The notes beneath the pieces are model-generated. The model did not search any database. It worked only from the letters and a program-made list of their open reading frames with translations, and was not told the origin of the DNA. DNA of 20,767 nucleotides from a virus, in IMG/VR virus record IMGVR_UViG_3300025101_000246, positions 1-20,767 of that record. One strand, 5' to 3'. This document shows positions 8,573 to 15,699 of the stretch, in pieces (position 1 is the stretch's first letter; the number at the start of each line of letters is the position of its first letter). A program made the position numbers and the translations under genes.

Positions 8573-9412
8573 TTACCCCGATTGTTGTGGATTAAATGCT
8601 GAGAATGCAGCTATACCTGTACCTACTGACTGTGCTAATGGACTTGTACCTGGTGTTGTACCCATAGTAACACCTGATTGTGTTTTAGGTCCTGCAGCGT
8701 AAAGGTTTGCAAGAAATTCAGCTCTTTGATAAGGCTCGTATTGTTGTTGTAATGTAGATTGTCTTTGCGCATCTAATGCAGCTTGTGCAAGCTGTCTTTG
8801 TACTCCACCAGAAGTAAATAATTGATTTATGTCAGCCTGAGCCATTTGTTGTTGACCCAAACCCATTTGACCAAGCTGTTGACCAGCAGACAAACCAACT
8901 TGTTGTTGTCTTTGAGCAGCACCTAACGCAGTGTTAAATCCTTGCATTTGTGCTCTACCCATTGCATCTAATGTTCTTCCTTGAAGTTCAGCTTGTTGAA
9001 CACCTTCTCTTCCTCCGCCAAATGCGCCAGAACTAACTGCTTGAGAAGCTAATTTGTTCTGCATTATCTGACCTTGTCTTCCAATTTCATCAGTAACATA
9101 GGATTGAAAAGGATTAAGGTATTGAGCTATTTGTGAAGCACCTATTGGAGCTGCTGCTCCTTGAATTTGTGCAATACCTGATGCAACTGTAGGAGCACCT
9201 ACGCCCGTAGTTCCTGCAGCAGTTATACCTTGTTGCTCAAGAGCTGATAAAGGGGCGACTTCAATGTCAGGTAAATTAATTGGTTTTTGCGCTACTTGAC
9301 GCGCAATATCCATCAATTCAATTTTTCTCTCCTCTATACCAGGAGCTTCTCTATATATACTTGTACCAGTCGTTGGTGCAGCAGGTTGAGATCTTGAAGA
9401 AAAAAAACTCAT
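8573..9412 (-). CDS. Gln/Ala-rich virion protein, T7 gp14-like position
   Basis: This 279-residue protein is rich in Gln, Ala and Gly. A block near residues 100-150 contains 'LNPFQSYVTDEIGRQGQ' and 'SSGAFGGGREGVQQAELQGR'. I recall this N-P-(Y/F)-x3-V plus G-A-F-G-G-x-R signature from many marine phage structural proteins whose exact role is not established. The C-terminal half is helical with repeated Q-rich runs ('QQQMAQ', 'QRQLAQAALDAQRQ'), consistent with a coiled assembly. It lies between the GNAT-fold gene and the 810-aa gene, the position of T7 gene 14 (internal core protein, 196 residues). Start and preceding stop are arranged TAA-T-ATG, so reinitiation by the same ribosome is likely. 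The gene is certain; its virion role is likely; gp14 equivalence is inference. Confidence 0.73.
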   Translation of the reverse strand: MSFFSSRSQPAAPTTGTSIYREAPGIEERKIELMDIARQVAQKPINLPDIEVAPLSALEQQGITAAGTTGVGAPTVASGIAQIQGAAAPIGASQIAQYLNPFQSYVTDEIGRQGQIMQNKLASQAVSSGAFGGGREGVQQAELQGRTLDAMGRAQMQGFNTALGAAQRQQQVGLSAGQQLGQMGLGQQQMAQADINQLFTSGGVQRQLAQAALDAQRQSTLQQQYEPYQRAEFLANLYAAGPKTQSGVTMGTTPGTSPLAQSVGTGIAAFSAFNPQQSG

Positions 9413-9413
9413 A

Positions 9414-9875
9414 TTATATCCATTTTTCTAGTTGTACATGTTTCTTTTTCCAGCCCCATTTTTTAGAAATTTTTTCCCAACCAGGTCTGGCCATAATAGA
9501 CATCCTCTTACACTTATTTAATTGTGCGAAATCAGTTATACTTTTTACTAACATATCCTCCCACAGGTCTCTTCTTTTACCTGTGCATATTATAATTTCA
9601 TATTGTAAATAATTTGGAAGCTGTCCTATTCGACCAACACAAATGCCAAAAACTTTATTTTCCTCTTGCTCATCTGATCCAAACATTATCCAACATTGCA
9701 TATGATCTTTTTTAAGTTCATCATAAACCCAAGAAGACTCTGCATACTTACCAGAAAAAGCTAATGCTTCCGTGACCATAAATTCACATAGTGGCCAAAA
9801 CTTTTCAACGTCTTTTGGCTCAATAGGAATTATACTTACAAGTGGTTTAATTTGTTTTTTCTTTGCTGATGGCAT
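9414..9875 (-). CDS. GNAT-fold phage protein, T7 gp13/DUF2833-like
   Basis: A 153-residue protein resembling a small GNAT acetyltransferase fold. It has an N-terminal 'IIPIEPKDVEKFWPLCEFM' helix, a central beta region, and a C-terminal 'CKRMSIMARPGWEKISKKW' then 'GWKKKHVQLEKWI', the R-x-G-W...G-(W/F) pattern I know from DUF2833/T7 gp13-type proteins. T7 gp13 is needed for correct incorporation of the internal core proteins although it is not a known active acetyltransferase. Here the gene sits directly before the gp14/15/16-sized genes, which supports that role. A classic acetyl-CoA loop (R/Q-x-x-G-x-G/A) is not clear ('TGKRRDLW' is the nearest), so activity is doubtful. A GAAGGAG lies 5 nt before the ATG, inside the preceding gene, and the start overlaps that gene by 29 nt. 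Confidence 0.7.
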   Translation of the reverse strand: MPSAKKKQIKPLVSIIPIEPKDVEKFWPLCEFMVTEALAFSGKYAESSWVYDELKKDHMQCWIMFGSDEQEENKVFGICVGRIGQLPNYLQYEIIICTGKRRDLWEDMLVKSITDFAQLNKCKRMSIMARPGWEKISKKWGWKKKHVQLEKWI

Positions 9876-10836
9876 CTTTCTCCTTCAATAAATCAAATAC
9901 TCTTTTGTATCTTTTTTGTTGTTCATAGAAGTAAGCTGCGCCTTTTTCTCTCATATCTTTCATGCTATTTGGATTAGCACCTGCAATGATTCCTGCGCCT
10001 AATACACCGTCTGCTCTTGTTACAAACTCTCCGTCTGCTAATTGAGCTAACATGGTATCTTCATCTTTATCACCTACTCCTGCTCCGTCCTCAACATATC
10101 CTAATGCTCTAACATAATTGTTAGAATCATTTTCATCGTGAGTCATTTTTGAAGGTAAGTAATTTATACCTCCCTCATTAAATTTTTTTATCTCTGCTAA
10201 GCCACCAGATCTCAATCTAATTTTATCTATAGATAAGTTATTTATTCTTTTTTTACCTATCCCTGCTTCTTCAGGTGCATACATTTTTTCATATTCTTTT
10301 TCTTGCCCTGTAGTTGGATCAATGTAAGTATAGCCTGGTCTATTTGCTTGCATGTCTAAGACACCCATATTGTATCCTGGCATATACATATCAACTGGAC
10401 CTTGATCAAATGCACCACCTAAATATGTTAGTGCAGCTAAAGATCCTCCAACTTTTAATGGATCGTAATCTCCTTTTTTATTTTTAAAAAGATCAAGTAT
10501 GCTACTTTTTTTGTTTTGATTTTGTATGGCTTCATATTGTTTAGCGTAAGTGCTACCTCCGGCTGTCTCCATAGATAAATTTGTAGGGGTTGTAAATCTA
10601 GACATTCCAGGTATTGCAGATACTCCTGGCAAATTTGCAAAGCTTGGAATTGCACTACCAAATCCTGCTCCTTTTGCAAAACCACCAAGTTGTCCTAAAT
10701 TATACCCACTAAAAGCACCAGCAGCTCCTGACAAAAGTGCACCTAATCCTGAAGCTCCTCTATCTCTTGCTGATCTGTATCCTTGTACTCCCCCATAAGC
10801 TCCTAAAGCGTAAGGTAATAATGCTAGTGGATTCAT
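9847..10836 (-). CDS. Virion structural protein with Gly/Ala-rich N-terminus
   Basis: A 329-residue protein of uncertain role. Residues 1-63 are Gly/Ala-rich and weakly hydrophobic ('LGALLSGAAGAFSGYNLGQL'). The middle is polar with Pro/Tyr ('MYMPGYNMGVL', 'GYTYIDPTTGQEKEYEKMY'). Residues about 261-282 carry 'TMLAQLADGEFVTRADGVLG', a motif recurring near the C-terminus of marine phage proteins encoded beside tail and core genes, followed by a charged helix. It is the first gene after the 46-nt gap that is the longest break inside the minus-strand run, and it has a good ribosome site (AAAAGGAG) 11-12 nt before the ATG, partly inside a palindrome. Its end overlaps the GNAT-fold gene by 29 nt. 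Likely virion-associated or needed for core assembly. Confidence 0.7.
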   Translation of the reverse strand: MNPLALLPYALGAYGGVQGYRSARDRGASGLGALLSGAAGAFSGYNLGQLGGFAKGAGFGSAIPSFANLPGVSAIPGMSRFTTPTNLSMETAGGSTYAKQYEAIQNQNKKSSILDLFKNKKGDYDPLKVGGSLAALTYLGGAFDQGPVDMYMPGYNMGVLDMQANRPGYTYIDPTTGQEKEYEKMYAPEEAGIGKKRINNLSIDKIRLRSGGLAEIKKFNEGGINYLPSKMTHDENDSNNYVRALGYVEDGAGVGDKDEDTMLAQLADGEFVTRADGVLGAGIIAGANPNSMKDMREKGAAYFYEQQKRYKRVFDLLKEKDAISKEKTN

Positions 10837-10841
10837 ATATT

Positions 10842-10867
10842 AAAAATTCTCCTTTTAGATCTAAAAG
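10842..10867 (-). promoter_or_regulatory. Leader with perfect 16-bp palindrome overlapping the ribosome site
   Basis: CTTTTAGATCTAAAAG (10852-10867) is a perfect palindrome, able to form a 6-bp stem with a GATC loop in RNA. On the minus strand its 3' half runs directly into the Shine-Dalgarno GGAG of the 329-aa structural gene, so folding could mask that site. The 13-nt AAGGAGAATTTTT (plus-strand 10842-10854) is identical to the leader of the tail fibre gene at 19339-19351. The sequence is observed; regulation is inferred. Confidence 0.4.
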
Positions 10868-10882
10868 CTAAATATTACCATT

Positions 10883-11758
10883 TTACTTGACTGATATCAA
10901 CTCATCATGAAACTTGCCTTGGTATTGATGCTCACCTATGTGTACAATCGCGTCATTAATATAAGCATAGCATTTACCCCCTAAGTCTCTCCAAAGCTTG
11001 CAGAAGGCAAAATCTTCACCATTATAAGTCTTCTCTTTAGGATCATGAAGAGTGTCAAAAAAATTCCACATGTTAGGTTTGTTGACATACTTTCCATTAA
11101 TAACAGTTTTTTGAACTATTTCTTTATCAGGATATTTCTCTATCATTTTTTCAATAACCTCTCTTTTAATAAGCATACATCCTGTTGGTGAATCAGTAAC
11201 TTCCATTACTCCTTTATCAAGCTTTATATTATTTGGATCTGGAACTTTCATAGGATAAGTATGTAAAGCTCTTCTAATATCATCAGGCGATTTTATTCTA
11301 CCCTCTTGCATTTTAGTAAAAGCTTTTTCCCACATTAAAGTTTTAAGTGGGTATGGCACAGATATTATATGTTTATCTGCCTTCAGCATGGCAAATATAG
11401 ACTTACCTTGAAAATATATATCTGAATCAATAAATAATAAATGTGTTGCTTTCGATTCAAGAAATCCTGCAACTGATAGGTTTCTTCCTTGTGTAACCAA
11501 AGATGATTTAATTAAATGAAATGACACTTTAAGTTTTTTCTTAAAACATTCTTGTTGAAATTCTATTAAAGCTTGAGTGTAATGTATTGAAACTTCACTA
11601 TGCACAGGTGTTGCAACAAAAACCTCAGTATTTTTATATTGATTAGAATCTTCTTTCCATAAAGGTTCCGTAGCTTTTTCATAATCAGATTGTGTTTCTA
11701 TGCTGACTTCTTGTAACGTTTGATATGTATCCTCATTTATATATTTACTGCTTGACAC
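10883..11758 (-). CDS. GT-A fold glycosyltransferase
   Basis: A 291-residue glycosyltransferase of the nucleotide-sugar-dependent GT-A type. Evidence: a Rossmann-like start 'EVFVATPVHSEVSIHY' (45-60), 'TQGRN' (89-93), then 'ATHLLFIDSDIYF' with the metal-binding D-x-D at 111-113. Later come 'DSPTGCMLIKREVIEKM' and 'GEDFAFCKLWRDLGGKCYA', the acidic acceptor-side region, and a late His ('VHIGEHQYQG'). The start is GTG at 11758, supported by AAAGGAG 6 nt upstream; no better ATG is nearby. It overlaps the preceding glycosyltransferase gene by 14 nt, so the two are probably co-translated and act together. Substrate and acceptor cannot be told. Plausible targets are virion proteins, phage DNA or host surface sugars; placement within structural genes favours virion decoration. 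Confidence 0.82.
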   Translation of the reverse strand: MSSSKYINEDTYQTLQEVSIETQSDYEKATEPLWKEDSNQYKNTEVFVATPVHSEVSIHYTQALIEFQQECFKKKLKVSFHLIKSSLVTQGRNLSVAGFLESKATHLLFIDSDIYFQGKSIFAMLKADKHIISVPYPLKTLMWEKAFTKMQEGRIKSPDDIRRALHTYPMKVPDPNNIKLDKGVMEVTDSPTGCMLIKREVIEKMIEKYPDKEIVQKTVINGKYVNKPNMWNFFDTLHDPKEKTYNGEDFAFCKLWRDLGGKCYAYINDAIVHIGEHQYQGKFHDELISVK

Positions 11759-12674
11759 TTAGAGCTCCTTTCAAAAAGTTTGTCCATTCCATAGCTTTTT
11801 TATCCCAGCTATAAAAATTTTTATAATATTTTTGTTGTTCGTTTAAATGGTTTTGTATTATATCTGTGTGTAAGTATTGTGCACTTGTATCTATGGCACC
11901 TGCAATGCTCTCTGCTAATAATTCTAAATTTTTTGTATAATTCACATAAACAGGCCATTCAGCACATGTTTCAGGCAAAGCACCAAAGTTTGTTGTTATA
12001 ACGTGAAGACCAGCAGCTAAAGCTTCTAAAGCTGAAGCACAAAACGTTTCTTCAAATATAGATGGGTAGACAAACAAATCGTAGTCCGTCATATGCTCTA
12101 GTATGTATTCATTAGGTTTGTAACCAATGTAATTTACATTAGGTAATTTTCTAGCTTGATCAAATAGTCCCTCTGTATCTTTATTTGCTTTATCAGCAAA
12201 CTCCTTACCGTAAACATCGTTAGAACTATATACATCTAAAGTAATATTTTTATTTTGTATAAACTGCATGGCTAACAACAACACGTTCAGTCCTCTCCAA
12301 GGAGTGCAATGGTGCATAATTCTTATAGGTTCACCTTGTTTATATATTTTTCTTTTTGGGAAATGATGTGCTCCATTTTTAATAACTATTGATCTATCTT
12401 CAGGAACTTGAAAAAAATATCTAAATTTTTCATAACACCAATGTGAATTAAAAACATACCAATCGTATTCATGATGTCTATCTTTGTTTCTAAAAAAGCT
12501 TTGTAAGTTTGGTTGATCCCAAGAATTTTTTTGCCAAAGTATATTAATCTTACTAGGATCTAGTGGCACCTTTCCTGGTATAGATGTGCATATTTGAAAT
12601 TTATCTAATAAATCTTTTGCAACATACTTTTCAAGCAGTTCATGCTGTAACTCAGTTGCGCCTCTAGGTTTCAT
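11745..12674 (-). CDS. GT4-family (GT-B) glycosyltransferase
   Basis: A 309-residue glycosyltransferase of the GT-B fold, GT4-like. The C-terminal nucleotide-sugar domain is clear: 'PIRIMHHCTPWRGLNVLLLA' (116-135), 'PNVNYIGYKPNEYILEHMT' (178-196), then 'DLFVYPSIFEETFCASALEA' (199-218), where Glu209 and Glu217 form the E-x7-E motif, followed by 'AAGLHVITTNFGALPE'. The N-terminal acceptor domain is short for the family (usual proteins run about 350-400 residues), as in other phage versions. The start at 12674 shares a base with the stop of the 66-aa gene (TAATG). It lies upstream of, and overlaps, the GT-A enzyme, so two sequential sugar additions are possible. Confidence 0.87.
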   Translation of the reverse strand: MKPRGATELQHELLEKYVAKDLLDKFQICTSIPGKVPLDPSKINILWQKNSWDQPNLQSFFRNKDRHHEYDWYVFNSHWCYEKFRYFFQVPEDRSIVIKNGAHHFPKRKIYKQGEPIRIMHHCTPWRGLNVLLLAMQFIQNKNITLDVYSSNDVYGKEFADKANKDTEGLFDQARKLPNVNYIGYKPNEYILEHMTDYDLFVYPSIFEETFCASALEALAAGLHVITTNFGALPETCAEWPVYVNYTKNLELLAESIAGAIDTSAQYLHTDIIQNHLNEQQKYYKNFYSWDKKAMEWTNFLKGALSVKQ

Positions 12675-12874
12675 TACTCTTTGGTTTTAGCACCAATATT
12701 TCCAACTCTCGTAACTTTTATTTCTAAGTCTTGTCTAAAATCATCCTCAGTAGTGTCAGTATTGGGATCAGCAACATCAGCATCAAAATCAGCTTTAGAA
12801 GCATAAACTTGTCCTGTTCTTTTGTGTTTAATTATCTCTTTCGCCACTGCAGGTATTTTTACGGGATCGCTCAT
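12674..12874 (-). CDS. Small acidic conserved phage protein
   Basis: A 66-residue protein. 'EIIKHKRTGQVYASKADF' is followed by an acidic stretch 'ADVADPNTDTTEDDF' and 'DLEIKVTRVGNIGAKTKE'. I recall near-identical small proteins next to the basic 44-aa type in marine phage genomes, but no function is established. It starts within the stop of the basic gene (ATGA at 12871-12874) with AAGGAAG upstream, and its stop overlaps the next start (TAATG). The tight coupling to a strongly basic protein of similar size suggests the acidic and basic partners may work together; this is inference. Confidence 0.75.
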   Translation of the reverse strand: MSDPVKIPAVAKEIIKHKRTGQVYASKADFDADVADPNTDTTEDDFRQDLEIKVTRVGNIGAKTKE

Positions 12875-13005
12875 TGTTTTCTTCCTTGTCTATTATAGGG
12901 TTTATAATCTCTTTTTTCATTTTTGTTAAGACTTTTTTTATGTCTTCTTGGACGTTTTCTAGGTTTTGGTCTAGGCACATAATGTGTAAATTTTTGTTTA
13001 GCCAT
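12871..13005 (-). CDS. Very small strongly basic phage protein (44 aa)
   Basis: Found by reading the 123-nt gap between two larger genes. The protein begins 'MAKQKFTHYVPRPKPRKRP', and 18 of 44 residues are Lys or Arg against two acidic residues. I recognise this start as a recurring small protein of marine phages encoded beside structural genes; its function is not known. The charge and Pro/Arg-rich sequence suggest nucleic-acid or capsid-interior binding. It starts with AGG a few nt before the ATG, overlaps the end of the 116-aa gene by 8 nt, and ends in an ATGA overlap with the 66-aa gene. Confidence 0.75.
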   Translation of the reverse strand: MAKQKFTHYVPRPKPRKRPRRHKKSLNKNEKRDYKPYNRQGRKQ

Positions 13006-13348
13006 TTTCCTGTGATCTGTCTATTTGTGCGTAACTTATTAGACCTTGTATTGTATTACTACCTGTGGCTGCTTGAACCGTAATTGCATCGCCAGCTTCC
13101 AAATTTAAACCTTGTGGGGTGGCGTTCACTTGTGTTTTTGCAGCTAAATCATCTCTAAAAAATTCGTATTCTGTGCTTGAATCAGAAGAATCTACAAAAT
13201 TCATATTAACTAATATGGCTGATGACGCATCGCTGTTGGAGCAATAAATACTCTTAACAATTACTGTTGCATCACTTGGACATGTAAACACTGTCGTTTT
13301 ATTTGTGTTAGCTTGTTTGAAACCTTGATTTTTATACCTAATTGTCAT
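12998..13348 (-). CDS. Small beta-rich virion-associated protein
   Basis: A 116-residue protein beginning 'MTIRYKNQGFKQANTNKTT'. Alternating hydrophobic/polar segments ('TVIVKSIYCSNSD', 'ILVNMNFVDSS', 'GDAITVQAATGSN', 'IQGLISYAQI') suggest a compact beta-sandwich like head-decoration or tail-adaptor proteins. There is no signal peptide or catalytic motif. It starts in an ATGA overlap with the 54-aa gene and has no Shine-Dalgarno of its own, so it depends on coupled translation. Placed straight after the tail hub gene, a structural role is likely; the exact part is unknown. Confidence 0.68.
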   Translation of the reverse strand: MTIRYKNQGFKQANTNKTTVFTCPSDATVIVKSIYCSNSDASSAILVNMNFVDSSDSSTEYEFFRDDLAAKTQVNATPQGLNLEAGDAITVQAATGSNTIQGLISYAQIDRSQENG

Positions 13349-13509
13349 GATAAAAAATAATTGAAAGCATCTTGTTCGTTTTTTAATTCTTGTTGATAAG
13401 ATGTATTTAACTTATCTTGCATAGTTCGTAAAGACTGAGTAACTTGTCTTTGATTTTCCTCAGTATACGTAGGTGTTGGTTCAGGTATTACTATATCTAC
13501 TCTAGCCAT
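13345..13509 (-). CDS. Very small phage protein (54 aa)
   Basis: Found by reading the gap after the tail hub gene. It reads 'MARVDIVIPEPTPTYTEENQ' followed by a polar helical segment ('RTMQDKLNTSYQQELKNEQD') and ends 'FNYFLS'. The start lies one nt after the hub stop (TAA-A-ATG), with GAGAGG 7-8 nt upstream; the TGA overlaps the next start as ATGA. The reading frame is uninterrupted and the coupling on both sides is tight, so I take it as real. No function is recognised; a small structural or assembly helper is plausible. Confidence 0.68.
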   Translation of the reverse strand: MARVDIVIPEPTPTYTEENQRQVTQSLRTMQDKLNTSYQQELKNEQDAFNYFLS

Positions 13510-13510
13510 T

Positions 13511-15664
13511 TTAACCTCTCATTCCGTCAGGTTGTACATCTGCTCTGAAAGTGCCATACCTCCAACTTTGTTCTGTAGAGGTGTTAGCAATTTTTAAACT
13601 TGCAAATCTCGATCTAGCACGTGTGTCTACTTTATCAGTAGAACTATTTATTGTAAACGGACCTAAAGGAGAAGACGCTGCTGCAGTTGAGGGGTAATCT
13701 CTTAAATTTATTGTTACCTGAGCATCTCCTGTTAATACTTTAAAATCTGGAACAAACCTTCTCATACTCATAAATACTTGGCCATCACCCTCAATTGCTA
13801 AATCAAAGTCACCTGATTGTATAAAAGCTGGTATTGCAGTTTTTGCTCCTGCTGAATCTACTTGATCAACTCCAACTTCGTGAGCGTAATATTTAAAGGC
13901 ACCATTAATATTTGTTACTCCTTGTATTGTTGGAAATGTTGGCAATCCTGTTGGATCAAATTCGGTGGCATAAGGTACATCATATAAATTTGCATCTGCC
14001 CATGTAGTTCTTGCAAGTGATCCTGTTGTCCAAGTTTGATCTTGATAATTATATGTCACACATCTATCTACATAGCTTGATCCTGATTTAGGATAAAACC
14101 AAGTTATTTCTTCATATAAATGGTTTAATCCAACATAAACAGATTCACCATTTTGATAATTAACACCCAAACCATCTCCTTTAGTTGTAAATACAAAATC
14201 TTCTACAGGGCAAGGCAAAGCTTTTACAGTACCGTCAAATACAAAAAACCCACCTGATTCACCCATCCAATAAACTGCACCATTAACAAACTTCATTGAA
14301 TGTTGTCCTATGGCACCACAATTTGAACCAACTTGTCTTACAGAAAAAGTAAATGGTGGGCCAACAAATTGCATAACATAAGCAGCATTATCAGTAAGTA
14401 TAAAGGTGTAATCTTTACCTTTTACTGCTCCTACAATTTTAGTTCCTGAGTCCAATCTAAAAGTCCCTGCAGTATTAACAGAAGTAGGTGTATAACTACT
14501 TATATTTTCTTGATCAGAAAATCTAATAAACATTTTATCTTGTGTGCTAAGAGTTCCGATAGTAGTTTCAGTTCCAAGCATTACTAAATGCCTATCTCTA
14601 TCAGAGACAAGAGACATAACTGATGCAGTCGGTGCGTTTGATATGACAGTCGCTCTAGTAGTAAGTGCACTTGGATTTGAATTAATAGGGTTCCATTCAA
14701 AAGAATTACCATTTTTAATAGTAGCTATTAATTTTTCACCAAAATTATCTAATGACCAAGATGCAGGATCAATAGTTAAAGTTTGAGATAAGGATGCTTC
14801 TCCCCAAGCTGTATAATATTCAACACCTGCTCCAGAAGAATGACCTGATCTTGTTCCTGCTACAGCTCTGGTAATTCCTGTAAGATCAGTGCTAGTTGTC
14901 CCTGTGTATGAAATAAATTCAGCACCTACTTTTATGGTCCCTGATGACGGAAACCCAGTGGTTGAAGCTAATGTAACAGAAGTTCCTGCTCCACCTGTTC
15001 CCGCAGTGTCATCTAAAAGTGCACCATTAAGAGTACCAAATACTTGTTGTCCTCCGCCCCATAAACCTGTGCCCCAACCGAAGCCATAAGTAAAACCTAG
15101 ATTACCAGGTTTGACATAAGGGTTTATTGTTGCTGATCCACTTCCGTTGACCGTTGTCCCTGCTGCGCTAGCCATAGTAATTGTGAAGCTGTCACTATCT
15201 GGAACAGTAATAACTTGAAATGTGTTGGTCGTAAAATCAGAAGCAACATATCCAGCTCCACTTGGAGGTGTTACTGAAGTAAAAGTAAATAAATCTCCTG
15301 CCTCAAGTTTATGTGCTGGTTTGTTTACAGTTACTGTCGCTGAGGTATTTACAGTATCAAAGGTGCATCCAGTTAAAGCTGTGTCTAATGGCGTAATATC
15401 GTAGAAAGCACCCTCGTAATAAATGACTAAAACTTTGTTAGTTCCTATCGCAGCGTATCTTCTGCCATCTAGATCTGCCCAAATAAATTGTTCTCTAGCT
15501 GCTCCTACAACAGTATTAGATAAAATTTGTTCCCAGCCACCAATTTTTTCAGGTAAACCATATCTAAATCTAACAAAGTCACCATCAGTCCACTGACCTT
15601 CAGCTCCTGTTTGCGTTACTTGTTTATTAAATCCTGGTCTAATCTGTACGTTTGTTAAAGGCAT
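13511..15664 (-). CDS. Tail hub/nozzle protein (P22 gp10 / T7 gp12 counterpart)
   Basis: A 717-residue protein with a beta-propeller-like organisation. The N-terminus 'MPLTNVQIRPGFNKQVTQTG' leads into 'WTDGDFVRFRYGLPEKIGGW' (25-44), the start I know from P22 gp10-like 'packaged DNA stabilisation'/tail nozzle proteins of short-tailed phages. WGGG- and DRDRHL-type turns and repeated beta segments follow ('FILTDNAAYVMQFVGPPFTF', 'GAVYWMGESGGFFVFDG', 'DQTWTTGSLARTTW'). Two extra beta modules appear inserted: about residues 100-182, and about 226-285 ('TSVTLASTTGFPSSGTIKVG', then 'GITRAVAGTRSGHSSGAGV'). Its role would be to plug the portal channel and connect to fibres. The ATG at 15664 follows a 35-nt gap and has no clear ribosome site; a TATAAT sits just upstream. 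Confidence 0.72.
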   Translation of the reverse strand: MPLTNVQIRPGFNKQVTQTGAEGQWTDGDFVRFRYGLPEKIGGWEQILSNTVVGAAREQFIWADLDGRRYAAIGTNKVLVIYYEGAFYDITPLDTALTGCTFDTVNTSATVTVNKPAHKLEAGDLFTFTSVTPPSGAGYVASDFTTNTFQVITVPDSDSFTITMASAAGTTVNGSGSATINPYVKPGNLGFTYGFGWGTGLWGGGQQVFGTLNGALLDDTAGTGGAGTSVTLASTTGFPSSGTIKVGAEFISYTGTTSTDLTGITRAVAGTRSGHSSGAGVEYYTAWGEASLSQTLTIDPASWSLDNFGEKLIATIKNGNSFEWNPINSNPSALTTRATVISNAPTASVMSLVSDRDRHLVMLGTETTIGTLSTQDKMFIRFSDQENISSYTPTSVNTAGTFRLDSGTKIVGAVKGKDYTFILTDNAAYVMQFVGPPFTFSVRQVGSNCGAIGQHSMKFVNGAVYWMGESGGFFVFDGTVKALPCPVEDFVFTTKGDGLGVNYQNGESVYVGLNHLYEEITWFYPKSGSSYVDRCVTYNYQDQTWTTGSLARTTWADANLYDVPYATEFDPTGLPTFPTIQGVTNINGAFKYYAHEVGVDQVDSAGAKTAIPAFIQSGDFDLAIEGDGQVFMSMRRFVPDFKVLTGDAQVTINLRDYPSTAAASSPLGPFTINSSTDKVDTRARSRFASLKIANTSTEQSWRYGTFRADVQPDGMRG

Positions 15665-15699
15665 GACATATTATAGCATTTTATCAACAATAAATAAAC

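Noticed and set aside
9280-9612. 110-codon open frame on the plus strand
   Set aside because: It spans the antisense of two well-supported minus-strand genes and their junction, and its Phe/Leu/Ser-rich composition is typical of a shadow frame.
12874-13083. 69-codon plus-strand frame rich in Phe/Leu, looking like a membrane protein
   Set aside because: It is the complement of the Lys/Arg-rich 44-aa gene. AAA/AGA codons read backwards give Phe/Ser, so the hydrophobicity is an artefact.
15665-15699. TATAAT (plus 15670-15675, minus strand) just upstream of the tail hub gene as a promoter
   Set aside because: There is no -35 better than TTTATT at 17 nt, and such a -10 is expected by chance in sequence this AT-rich. 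It was kept only as a remark.
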